49,520 nt of DNA from Setomelanomma holmii (Eukaryota; Ascomycota; Dothideomycetes; Pleosporales; Phaeosphaeriaceae): contig ML978326.1 in assembly GCA_010015745.1 (NCBI GenBank), positions 1-49,520 on the forward strand. The letters run 5' to 3'. Every line of letters starts with the position of its first letter. The stretch's first letter is position 1. Both the position numbers and the translations under genes were made by a program. Of the stretch, positions 1-11,552 are shown piece by piece. Under the pieces are notes generated by a model. That model saw only the letters and a list, made by a program, of their open reading frames with translations, made no database searches and was not told the DNA's origin.

Positions 1-30
1 CACCAAATGCGCGCCATCACCAAATGCGCG
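1..30 (+). repeat. Left terminal inverted repeat of the Pogo element
   Basis: The repeat is an exact reverse complement of 2072-2101. It contains the 13-mer CACCAAATGCGCG twice, at 1-13 and 18-30, separated by CCAT. A doubled motif inside the terminal repeat suggests two adjacent transposase-binding sites. Confidence 0.9.
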
Positions 31-77
31 GAAACCCAATATGCGCTACTTTTTCTCAGCATCATAACACAACAACA

Positions 78-1960
78 ATGACAGGTATTACAGAAGCGCT
101 TGTAGAGTGTGACTCTATACCCTCTGGCGACAAGATTCCATGGCAAAAAATAGCTGACAAGCATGGTGTTGTTCGCTCAACATTGACGCGCAGGCACCGC
201 CGCGAAACACGCTCTCGGGAAGAGATATCAATATCACAGCGGAATCTACAACCACAACAGGAGGCAGAGCTTGTTAAGTATATAGAGAAATTAACAGAGC
301 GTAAGCTACCTCCTACAAGAGAAATGGTGCAGAATTACGCGTCTGATATTGCTGAACACCCCGTCTCCGAGAGCTGGGTTACTCGCTTCCTCCACCGACA
401 CGAAGAGAAGCTCACATCCCAGTGGAGCACTTCTATGGACCGCAAACGCCACGCTGCTGATTCTGGTGATAAGTACAAGGTGTACTTTGAGCAGCTGGGC
501 AGCAAAATTGATTTCTACGAAGTGGAGCCAGAGCACACATACAATATGGATGAGAAAGGCTTCATGATTGGAGCCGTTGGCAGGCAGAAGAGGATCTTTA
601 GCAAGAGGCTGTTTAAGAAGAAGTAGTTTAAGCAGATGCTACAGGATGGCAATCGTGAATGGATAAGCCTGTTGGCGTGTGTATGCGCTGATGGTACAGC
701 ATTGCCGCCAGCTCTTATATATGCGGCCAACTCTAAAAACATACAAGACACGTGGGTGGAGGATGTGAAGGTGGGAGAACATATGGCCTTCTTCGGAGTA
801 TCATGCAGCGGCTGGTCAAATGATGGGCTAGGTCTTGCCTGGCTTCAGCAGGTGTTTGAGCGCTTCACAAAAGCTAAAGCTCGGAGAAAGTATCGTCTAT
901 TACTTGTGGACGGCCATGGGAGCCACCTTACAGAGAGTTCCTAGAGTACTGCCACAGGCATAAGATACTATTGGGTATCTATCCACCTCACAGCACCCAC
1001 ACGCTGCAGCCGCTCGATGTAGTAATGTTCAAACCTCTCAGCACAGCATACTCAAAGAAGCTGGCAACACGCCTTCACAAGCATCAAGGCTTAGTACCTG
1101 TGACTAAAGCCGACTTCTTTAGTCTATTCTGGGACGCCTGGGCAAGCAGCTTCACTGCAAAGAACATCTTCAGCTCTTTTAAGGCAACTGGTGTACACCC
1201 CTTCGACCCTAACGTTATACTTGATCGCTTCACCAACAACAACTCAGACACATCCAGCAACGCGTCAGAGGAAGCTCCTACATACGGTGGCGAGGCCTGG
1301 CAAAAGTTGAATACAGTCATGAAACGTGCGTTGAGTGGTGCCTCAGAGAAGGACGCATCTACCATTCGGCAATCGCTCCACCACATGGCTATACAGAACA
1401 CCCTCCTGCAGAGCGAGAATGAGGGTCTACTTGACGCTCTTACTGTCAAGAAAGGAAGAGAGGTAAAGGGCAAGTCTCTAGACCTGCTGCAACACTATGA
1501 GTACTGGGGGCCTTCGATGATGTGGACTCCTCGCTCGTTCCGTGAAGCTAAGGTCCGCATGAAGCTTGCAAGGGAGGAGCGAGAGGCAGACGAGAAGGAA
1601 AAGGCTAGCATGAAGGAGCTTGCTAAGGCTAATAAGCTGTACAACGAAAAGATTGCACAGGAGAAGCGTGATGCGCGTGCAAAGGAGAAGGAAGAGCGTG
1701 ACCAGCTAAAGGCAGAGAAGGCCAAGGAAGTCTCCGAACGCAAGGCAGAGAGAGAGCGCCAAAGGCAAGCTTGCGACTCTCAAAAAGCTGTACAAAAAGC
1801 CTCTACAGGCAAGCGCAAGGCTTCGGAGCAAGTAGCACCAAGAAAGAAGCAGAAACGTAGTGTTAGGGATAATGTGGATAGGGCGTTGCGCATGCCAACA
1901 CCTCTACACCAAATTAACACTCGCGGCCGCAGAATCCTTCGGCCAAGAAAGTATTGGTGA
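78..1960 (+). pseudogene. Pogo/Fot1 transposase, disrupted by one stop and one frameshift
   Basis: Encodes a DDE-superfamily transposase that would cut and paste the surrounding element. The N-terminal part has helix-turn-helix (CENP-B/Tc5-like) character followed by the DDE core. The three acidic sites are visible: NMDEKG near base 550, LLLVDGHGSH near 905-930, and the third in THTLQPLDV near 1005-1020. The C-terminal part (about 1550-1850) is a highly charged Lys/Glu/Arg-rich coiled-coil region, common in this family. The reading frame is interrupted by an in-frame TAG at 624-626, after which the same frame resumes. A second break is a frameshift at about 930-940, just after the second catalytic Asp. 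Start chosen at the ATG at 78 because the product then begins where the family's helix-turn-helix usually does. Confidence 0.88.
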
Positions 1961-2071
1961 GAAAGTTAGTTACATAGGTCTATAAATCACCTTACTAAGT
2001 TATCTCGTGATATTGGCTATTGTGTGTGGCTCTATAGCCTCGTTTTCGTGGTACCTGTGAAGGGGCGATCG

Positions 2072-2101
2072 CGCGCATTTGGTGATGGCGCGCATTTGGT
2101 G
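2072..2101 (-). repeat. Right terminal inverted repeat of the Pogo element
   Basis: Exact 30-base reverse complement of 1-30, with the same 13-mer present twice. The sequence immediately to the right (CACGGACACGGG) does not start with TA. Confidence 0.9.
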
Positions 2102-2149
2102 CACGGACACGGGTATCGGATCAGACACTGGGCTGTATCGGACTAGTAT

Positions 2150-2312
2150 TGTAAGCCCAGGGCACCTTGCATGGTCACGTGGTTTATCCGCCAGCCAATC
2201 AGCCCACTACTTCATGTATATAAGCTTAGATTACGCACATCTCAGTCCACAACAACTACACCACACAATACACCCTTACATCCACTATATCTCCTACTCC
2301 CAACTGCTTACA
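2150..2312 (+). repeat. Solo LTR, family A, with perfect target duplication
   Basis: A 163-base unit begins TGTAAG and ends CTTACA, and is flanked on both sides by the 5-mer AGTAT (2145-2149 and 2313-2317). These are the hallmarks of an LTR left after recombination of a Ty1/Copia-class element. A CCAAT box (AGCCAATCAGCCC) and a TATA-like TGTATATAAGC sit in the middle. Related copies are at 25389-25729 and 39409-39551. Confidence 0.85.
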
Positions 2313-2317
2313 AGTAT

Positions 2318-2917
2318 CGTACCGCCTTGTGCCACTGCGGGTTTTCCTTCCCCTCTCATGTATATAAGGACTGTTTCTCTGTATCCTTTTGTACCAGACC
2401 TATAGGTGGCAGTTGCATCTCAGGTCCTCGAGCTCCCACGTACTCCCATATGCCTCTGAGTGAGTTCGGACCGCATTTGGATCTCTTGTCTTACCTGCGT
2501 CGTCACACTAGGTGGTCGTCTATAGCTTCTTTTAATACTGGGTTAGTTCACCTTTTTAAGTCCTCTTTTTTCGGCAACGTACCTCACGCGCGAGCTGATC
2601 ACTCTGCCGAGCCCCTACCAAATCTACCCTCAAAACGCACCCTAAGAGACCCCAATAGTCCTCTACGGTACTGTAAATTATTCTGAATTAGTAGGAGAAT
2701 CTTTCTTCTGCTTTTTTACATGTGCGCGAGTTGTGCCCAGCCTTGCCGCAGCGTCTGCGGCGCCTTTGGGTTGGCTCGCTGCCCTCGACGTGTGCTCTCT
2801 TCTTTGTCTTCTCCCATCACTGTCCACTGCAAATACTTTTTAGGTAGTCAATCACACGCCCTCTTCAGCCATAAGAGTACCCTCTGCCTGTGTATGCCTT
2901 CTTTTGCGTGCCTCACA
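2318..2917. other. Interval without a recognised gene
   Basis: Short open frames exist on the plus strand, but none shows a recognisable domain and the composition is uneven. I see no RNA gene and no clear repeat apart from the neighbouring LTR. Confidence 0.5.
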
Positions 2918-3520
2918 TCATGAGGCGGCCGAGTAAGCTGCTTGAAGCTCCTTAACCTGGTTGCGCATCAACATCAAGAAATGCGCCATAATCTCAGCGC
3001 CTTTGGTAAGCTTTTCAAGGGCGTTGACCATTGATGTAGGCAAGCTATCTACATGCCTTTGAATCCTCTCTCGAATCAGCGTCGATTGAGTCCCAAATCC
3101 CAGGATACTGCTCGGGGTTTTAGATACCTAAGGAGCGTCCTTGACGGTGGGTGGCGTAGGGGTGCGTAGCCGTACGTCAAGCTTTGATAGCACTGGCTCT
3201 GCGTTAAATAGAACTAAGCTGGCACCTCGGAAGCCTCCTCGTATATTGCTTTCAGTGATTGAGTCCTTAGAAGCAGCAAAAAAGCAGGGCAGGAACTCAA
3301 GTTTGGTGATATGGTTGATCCTGCTACGCACCAGGTTCTCAGCTTGGCGCCCGTACGCCTTCTTCATCGGCGAGAAACAACCCACATCAAGAGGTTGTAG
3401 GAGGTGAGACGAGTGAGGAGGCACACGGATAGTAATAATTTTGTTCTCCTTGCAGTACTGCTGGATCTTGAGCGAATCATGGCTCTCGTGGCCTTCGATA
3501 ATAAGCAGACGATAGTTCAC
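2918..3520 (-). pseudogene. C-terminal fragment of a second Pogo-type transposase
   Basis: The minus strand encodes the end of a Pogo transposase: LLIIEGHESH, then PPHSSHLLQPLDVGCF (third catalytic region), then a tail including VSKTPSS and a leucine-rich stretch typical of the family's C terminus. The second catalytic residue, usually Asp in LLxxDGHxSH, reads as Glu. An in-frame TAG at 3126-3128 splits the frame, with homologous sequence continuing beyond it; CAG to TAG would explain it. The N-terminal two thirds are missing, and the fragment stops close to an LTR-like sequence starting at 3542. It is clearly different in sequence from the transposase at 78-1960. Confidence 0.82.
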
Positions 3521-3541
3521 GACAGTCCTCTTCTTTGTGTG

Positions 3542-3700
3542 TGTTGATAGGCCTTTGTACGATCGTACAGGGTGATAACAGTAAACTTGGTTCCTTCTTC
3601 GTGTATTGGTATGACTCTGCTATGAAAGGGGGTGCTGCGAAGGTAACTTATATATAGCTTCGGCACGAGACGGACCGCAGTCTGACCGAGCGCTCCGTGA
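3542..3700 (+). repeat. Diverged LTR, family B, 3' end not resolved
   Basis: Starts TGTTGATAGGCCTTTGTACG and follows the family B copies at 25530 and 32886 through the GATCGTAC, GGTGATAACAGTAA and GTGTATTGGTATG segments. Similarity fades after about 3700, where the other copies end TTACCGACA. No target duplication can be assigned. Confidence 0.6.
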
Positions 3701-4245
3701 CGAAAGAATACTATACCTGTTGGGAGGTATGTAGCACTAGTGCTGAAAGGAAACAATTATGAATGCATTCTGTTCGACGATGGTTGTATTGTTCTTGATT
3801 ACGGAGGTGCTTTGAAGACGCATACAGAGGTTAATACAAGTCAGACCAGAGTAGGATCGAGGCGGGATAGGAGACATGGCCACGATGGCCGCAATCGCCG
3901 CGATCGATACCTGCAATCCGACAGTCGTAGTTGAAGTAGTAGAGAAATGTGCTACACTCAGAGTCTATTTGCAGTGCCCTAGGCGACCTAATATACTGCT
4001 GAACTTTCGCATGCTCAAAACGGCATCCATCCATGAATCTCATCCTTGTCATCACAAGTGGTCGCAAGTCAGGCACAATTTCACCGCTTGAATGGGCCTA
4101 CCATGCCGATGCAGCACCTATGTTGCACGCTAGCAGGGCTATCCCTACACTCTCTCGTTGTACACGTATATATAGCTTCCCTCGTTCATAGCTACACAAT
4201 CAACTCAGTCCTTCATTCCTCCTTCCACATCACACATCCAAGAAC

Positions 4246-7200
4246 CTAAGATATGTTGAGGCTACTTATCTGCGAATGTGCCCTGTTGAAAGTATTGGCA
4301 AAAAGCGAGTCAGGCTTCTGCAGTAATGTGCGCGGATCGCCGAATTCGGCGATGCGGCCCTGATCCATGACCATGACACGGTCGAATTGTGAAAGGACTT
4401 CGAGACGATGCGCGACATAGAGCACCGTCGAACCTTCAAAGCTATTCAAGATAGCGGAGTCAATAGTCTGCTGGGTACTGCTATCGGCTCTGGGAGCAAG
4501 TGCGAGGTCAGCTTTCTTGCCGAAGTGCAAAACGATCATTCTTCAGTGGACCTGGGCTTACCTGCTCGTAGGTTCGTCAAGCAAGACCAAATGACTCTTT
4601 TGAAGCAGCGCTCGCACAAGGAAGAATATCTGCTGCTCTGCATATGACAGAAGATCGTCAACGACAAGTGTATCGAGACCGTCTCGCTCGTGAAACCTTT
4701 CGTATAGTCCATACTCTCTCAGGACTTCGATCATGTTTTCGTCACTAGGAGCTTCTGCGGCACCTAAAGTAAGATTCGTCCGTACGTTGGCGCGCAGTAA
4801 AACGCCAGTTTGTGGAACCACTGTTAAACTCGAACGCAATGAGTCTGGTTCCAGGAGAGAGACGTCCGTGTCATCTAGGAAAATGGAGCCCTGCGTTATG
4901 TGGACGAGACCAAGGATAGAAGCAATAAGTGTGCTTTTCCCACTAGAGTGCTATCGTCAACATCTCGTACGCAAGAATACAGTGGCAGCGGGGATCATTT
5001 TCATACCTGCCAGTGCGTCCGCAGATTCCAACCTTCCACCCTGGCTCTATAATGAGTGTCAAATTAGATATGACAGGAGCTAAAGTCTCGCTATCCAATT
5101 GGAACACGTCAGCTCATATCCTGCCTCCCGCGTCGCCAGCAGCGTCAGATGACTCACCTGTATGCTAGCGAGACATCGCAGAACTCAACCTTGCCTTTGC
5201 TAGGCCAATCTCGGGGTGGCCGTAAGCTCCTGTAGGATGAACTTTCCCGAGGGGTGTTTTGAGCGAAGTGGTTGATGCGTCTCATGGCACCAAGAGAGGT
5301 TTCTAGCTCCGTCCACTGCGCGATCAAGAGTTTGGTAGAGGTTCCCAATCCCACTACACTGAACAGCGCCAATCCACTGCGTGGCTCTCGCGTCCCAACT
5401 GCGATTGAGATGATGATAATTGCCAGGGCTGCAGTAACGAGATCGAGAACGAGACCGAGCATGATCTGTGCGGTTGCCAGAAGATAGAACGGTGCTTGAG
5501 ATGCGATGATATGTTTCCTCGACTGGATCTGTGTATGTTCCATCCACCCGAAAGTCCGTATAGTTGCGAGACCCTCGATAGATCGAACAAACAGAGATAC
5601 TATGGGAGCTTTGGCCTCAAGGTCCAGCAAGCGCAACTGGTATGACGTCGGCAGATACACAGACTGGATACAATACACCAGTATCAGCAGGATAGGGATA
5701 GCGATTCCAGCAAAATGCGATCCAATGACTAGAGTGACGCATTGAGCAAGCAGCACTAAGACGGTGAGTACCGTACCAATAAAGGCCAAGGGAATCTCTT
5801 GATCTATGATAGCAAGATCTTGAGCGAATCTAATTAATGAATGTGTCAGCCACATTAAGCTCAGGCCTGAATACTTATGTGGTGACATACCTGTTAGTAA
5901 TAGAGCCTCTATCCGTTGTGGCGAGAAAGGAAAGGGGAGCGCTAATAATATAGTAGATTCTGTCAGCAACGAGCTAGATGCTAAGGGAGAATGGCAGTAA
6001 CTTACCAGAGTAGCGCTTTAGCTAATGATTCATGAAACGAGATTGAAATGCGTGGCGCGATTCCCAATGTGAATTGTATGCAGGCTGTCGAGAACGCGCA
6101 CAACGCCAAAAAGCTCAAACCCAAGTAGATCCCCGTTATAGCACCAATACTATTATGCTGCTGTGCCGGAGTTTGCATTACCCAAGTTTGGATGTAAATC
6201 TCTTTCATATCGATGTCTGTAAGCTTCCTGAGCGATTCACAATATTGTGGATGAAGGGAGACTCACGCGGGTAAGTAATCCCTATCACAAATATGCAGAG
6301 TAAGAGGACGAAGACTAGCAGTCCCCTTCTTCCAGCAACCCGCAAGAACATAGCATAGAGAGCTAATTCCCCTCCTCTTTGATAACTTTCCTTGCGCCCG
6401 CTGTTCGCTTCTATCAACAGTCGTGATTCTTTTTCGGTGTCGTCTTCACTAAGCGCCAGAGAACTCGTTATGGGCACACTCTCCGAATCTTCAGGCAATA
6501 GAGCTACCATGTGAGGGTGATCTGAGGCACTCGCAGTCAGTATGGGTCCTTCAGGTCCGAGTGAAAGTGTTGCAATGCTGCTAGGCAAAGGCTTCCCTAT
6601 TCTCATGTCAGCGGCGGTGATGGTTTGACGAGCAATGCGACTGGACGCACGTGAAGCCGACACCAAGAATGTAGTAATGGAATGCTCTCGAAGGAAGCCT
6701 TGCGCGCCGATGAGATTCTCCAGTATAAGGTGCTCCGTATCAGCGTCCAACCCGCTCAGACAATCGTCCAGAACGAGAATTCGCGGACATGCATAGATAG
6801 CACGAGCCAAACACTATGGGATTGTTAGCAAGCTTCTTGATCCGATCGTCCAGATGATGACCAACAATGCGAGCCTTTTGGCCGCCGCTCAAAGTGGTTC
6901 CATTTCCAAAACAGAGACAGGCGTCACCCTCCGGGATTTTCTTTAGATCAGGTTCTAGCGCACATATGCGGATCGTGCTGGCGTACCGTTCCGAGTCAAA
7001 CGGTGCGGGTCCAGTAATATTGTCCCGAATACTGACATGATCCAACCAGGGCTTCTGGTCGCAATAGCCGATGATGTTGTCTCCAACAGCTATCTTCCCT
7101 GTACAATAGCTCACTTCGCCAAGTATCATTTTCAGAAGCGTGGACTTTCCAGATGCTGCCGCACCCTCAACGCGGACGATGGAGCCAGGCTTGATTTCTA

Positions 7201-9276
7201 AATTAATTTTCTGGATGATGTCATTGCCGCCCTTGTCGTACTTTGCGCTGGCTTCGCTCATGGCTACACTTGAATGGGGAGCTGTCGCTGGATCGTTCGT
7301 TTGACGCGGGTCTAGTCTGTAATGTTTGGTGCACACCTCTTGTATGCGCGAAATGCAACCGATGGCGGTCACTGTTCCGAATACTCCTTCCACCAGTGTC
7401 CCTATACTCGCACTCAGGATAGAAAAGAGCGTCAATGTCCCGAAGGCGCGACTGGCGTCCAAGATCTCGACATCGCTGGATCTGTGCAACAGTATGTACG
7501 TGATGAACCCAAAAGCTGGGACTAGTGCAGTGGCGGCTTGTACTAACGTAGCTACCACAATCACGAACGCTCGAAACCTCTGAGAACGTTGGACTTCGTG
7601 GAGCCTTGCTGCGCCGAGGCTATCAAGCAGCCTCGCGGTGCAACCCATCATTTTTATACTCCTAAAATCGGCCAGGATTTTGACTACCTGAGCGACACGG
7701 ATTTCGGTAGCTTCGAACCAGTGTTTCTGGGCTTTGCTACCACCAAGTGCTACAGAAAACACAGCAGCCATGCTTACTGTTTCCAATGTCAAATCAGCAT
7801 GCCATTTCGTGCATTAAGGGATCAAAATCGTACCAATCGAAACACCAAGCGCAGAAACCATTGCAACGCCAATGGCGCGCTCGATCAGAAACAATGTTAC
7901 AGCTGTAGAAATAAGGCTGGCCCAGATTTCGTGAATATCGCGAATGCCGAATTGAGCGCGCTCGATGTCCGCACTCACCAAGGTCGTAGCTGAGCCTGCG
8001 AGCTCCATCGCTGAGTCTAAATGCGAGAGGCGTTGGAATATGTAGTCTGTAAGACTGGCTCGCATCGATGTGGCAGTTCGCACGGCTTTCTGGCGATAAA
8101 GTGCATATGTAACCTGTCAGACCAGGGTCAGAAAGCACGGAACATCGTATGAGAGGTAAAAACGACTGACTGCCAAACCAAGGTAGACCAAGACATAGGC
8201 TCCAATTAGCGACGCCCCTATCCGAGAGTGACGAGAATCCTTGGTATTTGAAACCCATGCGGTAGATGTCTCCACAAGGAATGGTTGTGCCAAGGTCAAA
8301 CCTAGAAAACAAGCGCGTGGTAATATGGGACTTAGCAGATTTCTCCAGTGGAGTCTGAGAAGACTAGAAAATAGTGATTGGTTGAGATCTGCGCAGATTA
8401 ATCAGCTTGTTGCCAGATTCTTTGGGCCGAGAACTCAGGTCCGTACTGTTGACAGCTGTTTCTTTCAACCTGCACGCAGTCAATTTCGGATCTACCGCAG
8501 GCAAGGTTCTGTGTGTGAATGTGTGCCAATAGCCATGTACAAAAACCGGTACAATCCATGTGAGCAGCGACCGTTCCACAACGGCACGCTTCTCCTCAGG
8601 CGAAATCTCTCTAGTCTCGTCCCGCAGGAGTGCGTCCTTTGGTACCAATTCGAGTCCAAGAGCGATACCCATAAGGCTCGCGGTGACGATAAAGGTCACA
8701 ACGACTCCATTCGAACTTGGCATATGCCAGAGAGTGCGGCAACGAGCGGCGTTCATCGGTGCAGCGGCAAGGAGATATAACTGGAGGAGTGACGAGGCAC
8801 GAGGAGATCTGCGATGTTCCAAGTATGATAAAGCGCCCATGACGACGATGGCGAACAGCCCAATCGTGGTGACGGGTATTGTCGCCCGCGTGTTGGCTGT
8901 ATTATTCGTGCAAACGAAGGCAAGGAAGACGACTTGCGAGATAAAGACAAGAGCGTAAATGATCTGTCGATCGAGCAGTCAGTTTAGAGTCTCTGAGGTC
9001 TCAGGAGCTGCCAAGTTTTGCCTATCAATACCCCCGAAATAAACTTACTGACTTGAGGCGTCCCAGCAGAGATGCCCGCACGACGCCTTTCGCACGGATG
9101 AGCTCAGGTATCCGCCATGCGAGTGCCAGCAGAAGCAGACACGAGGCGGGGAGCACGAAGAGGATTGTCTCTTCAAAGAGCAATGTGAAGTCGAAGTCTT
9201 CCAGGCAGCCCTGAACCACTGGGCCAAATACATCTTCATTCACGCGTGCACACTGCCCGCGCATTTTCGTGGACAT
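4246..9276 (-). pseudogene. ABCC-type (multidrug-resistance-associated) ABC transporter, probably inactivated
   Basis: Full-length ABCC architecture: an N-terminal hydrophobic domain, TMD1, NBD1 (Walker A GAAASGKSTLL, signature LSGGQKAR, Walker B ILVLDDCLSGLD), TMD2, and NBD2 (SSGKSTLIAS, VLLDEPTS). It would export organic anions or drugs across a membrane. Introns with good sites include 8964-9048, 6814-6865, 6217-6266, 5942-6005, 5080-5157, 4951-5006 and 4490-4561. Three sites look disabling: a frame change at about 8400, an in-frame TGA at about 8118 within FLTLV/QVTYALYRQ where the family has Arg, and a stop with frame change at about 7805-7820. A predicted intron at 5830-5890 is also out of phase. 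The NBD2 signature reads LSYAEQQ instead of LSxGQQQ, so the key glycine is lost. Upstream start at 9276 fits the first hydrophobic segment. Undetected introns could rescue some breaks, but not all. Confidence 0.8.
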
Positions 9277-10062
9277 TGGAAAGGCAGTACGTGAGGTGTT
9301 GCGAGGCTAAATCCTCGAATGGCAGCAACTTCACTTGGAGTGGAAGCGTCAACACAAAGTAACAAGATCTTGAAGACTAAGAGTGTGCTCGCAAGACTGA
9401 AATTATCTCAGCAACGCTGATCATCTTTCGCTCCTGGCTTAGCGCGGCTCTGGTTATGATTTATGATGGTAATCTATTGCAACGTAATCCACCGTCGACA
9501 ATGGAACACCGAACCCGGCGCGCGATTTTTACACCCAAAAACCTTTTTTTTGCAGCCTTACAACTCGATTACAGCTTAACAGACTCGTCTCGAAATACGA
9601 TAGACTGTTTCTATATATGTGTCTTTTGGATTTACCAGACTCTAGCCATCCTACCTTGCAAGATCTTGAGTCAAAAGACGATTTGAAGCTTTTGTTGAAT
9701 AACTTCTTCAGTCGCCTAAGATGATGAATAGAATTTCTAGGCCATTTAATGTTGCATAGTTGCAGCTCTAAAGCAATATCTTGAAGTGAATCTATCGGGT
9801 GATTGTGGACATATGGAGGTGCCAAATTTTAATCTTTTGGTGTAAACTCTAGTAACGGCTTAATGGTGAATTATGTTAAGCGTAAGAACAAGTAATCAAC
9901 GCGCTCACGTGACCGGTGCATATGGTACGTGGCATGCGGTCGACAAAATAAGCGGGATAAAAACGCTAGTGTGCCGCTGTCATTTTAGCTCCTCCCCACG
10001 TCATTTCGTCGACCGCGTTTCAGAGTAACTTACTCTGTTCGTTTCATACCATGCCTGTCCAC
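9277..10062. other. AT-rich interval, no gene seen
   Basis: Lies upstream of the ABCC gene on its strand, so it may include that gene's former promoter. No conserved protein is visible in any frame. A 98-residue minus-strand frame at 9529-9825 has no recognisable features. Confidence 0.5.
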
Positions 10063-10600
10063 TTACCGAGAGGTGACTGATCGCGTTGCTTCTCGACTTC
10101 GTAACGTCCGGATAGCGACGGAGTCGTAGTTTTTGCTGATGACAGTATTTGCTGACGAAAAAAGTGCACTTGCAAGGCAACGCAGAGCAGTATCACTGAA
10201 TGCAACTTTCTTTCGCTTCAGCGCACGCAGCGGCTTTGCATAACGTGGTAAAAGCGCCCAATAAATGCCATCAAAGTCTTCCGCAAGGTCATTGTTTATA
10301 TAACCGCCCACACCGCTTTCCGCAGCTTCGCTGGTCGCCTTTATCGCAGATTTGCTACCCTCTGCTGGCGGTCGTATCTCATTCTCAGGAGTCGCCTGGA
10401 GTAATCGCGTCTCAAACGGCTTGTCTTCGGTGATCTGGCTTGCTGCTACAGCCAGGGCTTTGCGCGGGGACGGTCGCAAGGCTAGCGCTGGTGGAGCCGC
10501 GTCGTCAATGATGACAGGCTGGCTCGCGACGCCTCGAAGGCGGTTCGGGATGCCTGAAGCTGCCGCTGCAGTAAGGTATTTGGCAACAGCGGCCAGGAGC
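10063..10600 (-). pseudogene. N-terminal fragment of a hAT-family transposase
   Basis: The minus-strand frame is open from about 10600 to 10063. It contains DFDGIYWALLPRYAKPL, resembling the segment before the BED-type zinc finger in fungal hAT transposases. Just after LKRKK the homologous sequence moves to another frame, where FVSKYCHQQK and SNAISHL match the usual FVCxYCHQHK finger and its following helix. This indicates a frameshift near 10190-10210 and one lost cysteine. No catalytic domain follows toward lower coordinates. The upstream Pro/Ala/Ser-rich part is low complexity, as is common in these proteins. Confidence 0.55.
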
Positions 10601-10828
10601 CATTATGGGCAACAATGGGTTGGAAATATCTGTATAGAGCTTTTGAACAATACAGGTGGACAAGATAGAGTGCAGAAAACAGATGACGTATGCTGCAGGT
10701 GAAACGAGGTTAGAAGACTAATCAAATTGCAACATTGGGAAACTATCGCGAGATTGCTACCCTGGCCTCATCTTTGTATAGCCAAGCTGCAATCCTCTAT
10801 CGCTGTTGCACGACCCTTTGCCTTTGTT

Positions 10829-11140
10829 CTAACGGTGCACTTCCAAAAGAGTTTGCTTCTCAATGTACTCACTGACAATTTCCTGTTCCGTATTCTCTTG
10901 TCTGATTTTCTCTCTCTGCTCTCCCTTCTGTTCTGCCTCGAAATCAATTCGCGTGGTGCCCCCGAGATGCCCTGGATCAAACGAAGGACGTCGCTGGCGA
11001 CCAAATGACCCAGCAGTCACGGCTGCCGCTCTCTCCGACATCTTCTCGACTTCTCTTCTTTCCTGCCCATGTTCTCCATAGTCCTTATTATCTAGATCCA
11101 GATCCGAGTCCGGTCCACCGTTGCCTGCGCGTCGCTGAGA
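10829..11140 (-). CDS. Hypothetical charged protein fragment
   Basis: The minus frame is open for about 103 codons from the stop near 11147 to 10829, with an internal ATG at 11039-11041. The product is rich in Asp, Glu, Arg and Gln (FEAEQKGEQREKIRQENTEQE) and looks like a coiled coil. Its amino-acid composition is protein-like, but I do not recognise a family. A solo LTR begins 37 bases beyond its upstream end, so it may be a remnant of a longer gene or element. Confidence 0.3.
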   Translation of the reverse strand, partial: SQRRAGNGGPDSDLDLDNKDYGEHGQERREVEKMSERAAAVTAGSFGRQRRPSFDPGHLGGTTRIDFEAEQKGEQREKIRQENTEQEIVSEYIEKQTLLEVHR

Positions 11141-11176
11141 TTCGGCTCAGCTGATCACCTTCTCCTGGTGCAAATT

Positions 11177-11309
11177 TGTAACGGTTTGGGCCTTGCCCAG
11201 ACCCACTCTAGTACGAGTTGGGATAGCTCATGTACGGCAGTCTATATATGTAGCTCCGCCCACCTCAGGTAGTCAATTCAGCGCAGTCCTCCCCCTCCGT
11301 ACCGTTACA
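11177..11309 (+). repeat. Solo LTR, family C, with perfect target duplication
   Basis: A 133-base unit from TGTAACGG to CCGTTACA, flanked by AAATT at 11172-11176 and 11310-11314. It contains the shared family core GTTGGGATAGCTCATGTACG and a TATA-like CTATATATG. Other copies are at 21186-21344 and 27821-27959. Confidence 0.85.
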
Positions 11310-11552
11310 AAATTTGATTGATCTGTCCGGTAATCTTGCTCGTGGTGCTGGAGCTTAGTTACGTGGGTATCCTCTTTTTCGTGTTCGCGTGACGTAACCT
11401 CAACCACTTCCAACGATGTACTGGGTATCATGCGGGCAGTGCACAGAGGGAATTGTAAGCCACCAATGGCGAGCGTGGTACAATCGAAATTTTGGATCCG
11501 AGGTATTGCACTATTGGCAGACCAGGCAGATCTCGCAGTGTCTGCCGTATCG

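Larger units (their letters stand above)
1..2101 (+). mobile_element. Pogo/Fot1-type DNA transposon, full length but inactivated
   Basis: The element is bounded by exact 30-base terminal inverted repeats at 1-30 and 2072-2101 and contains one plus-strand transposase gene, now broken. The window begins on the first base of the element, so the left flank is invisible and the expected TA target duplication cannot be tested. The base after the right end is C, so no TA follows the right repeat directly. A size of about 2.1 kb is normal for fungal Pogo elements. The terminal match shows both ends are present. Because the transposase is broken, any movement would need an enzyme supplied in trans. 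Confidence 0.9.

Noticed and set aside
4110..4250. TATATATAGC-containing stretch resembling family C LTR
   Set aside because: Similarity is limited to the TATA-like core and nearby bases; the TGTAACGG and CCGTTACA ends are absent.
9529..9825. 98-codon minus-strand ORF
   Set aside because: AT-rich sequence, no recognisable features, no support beyond the open frame.
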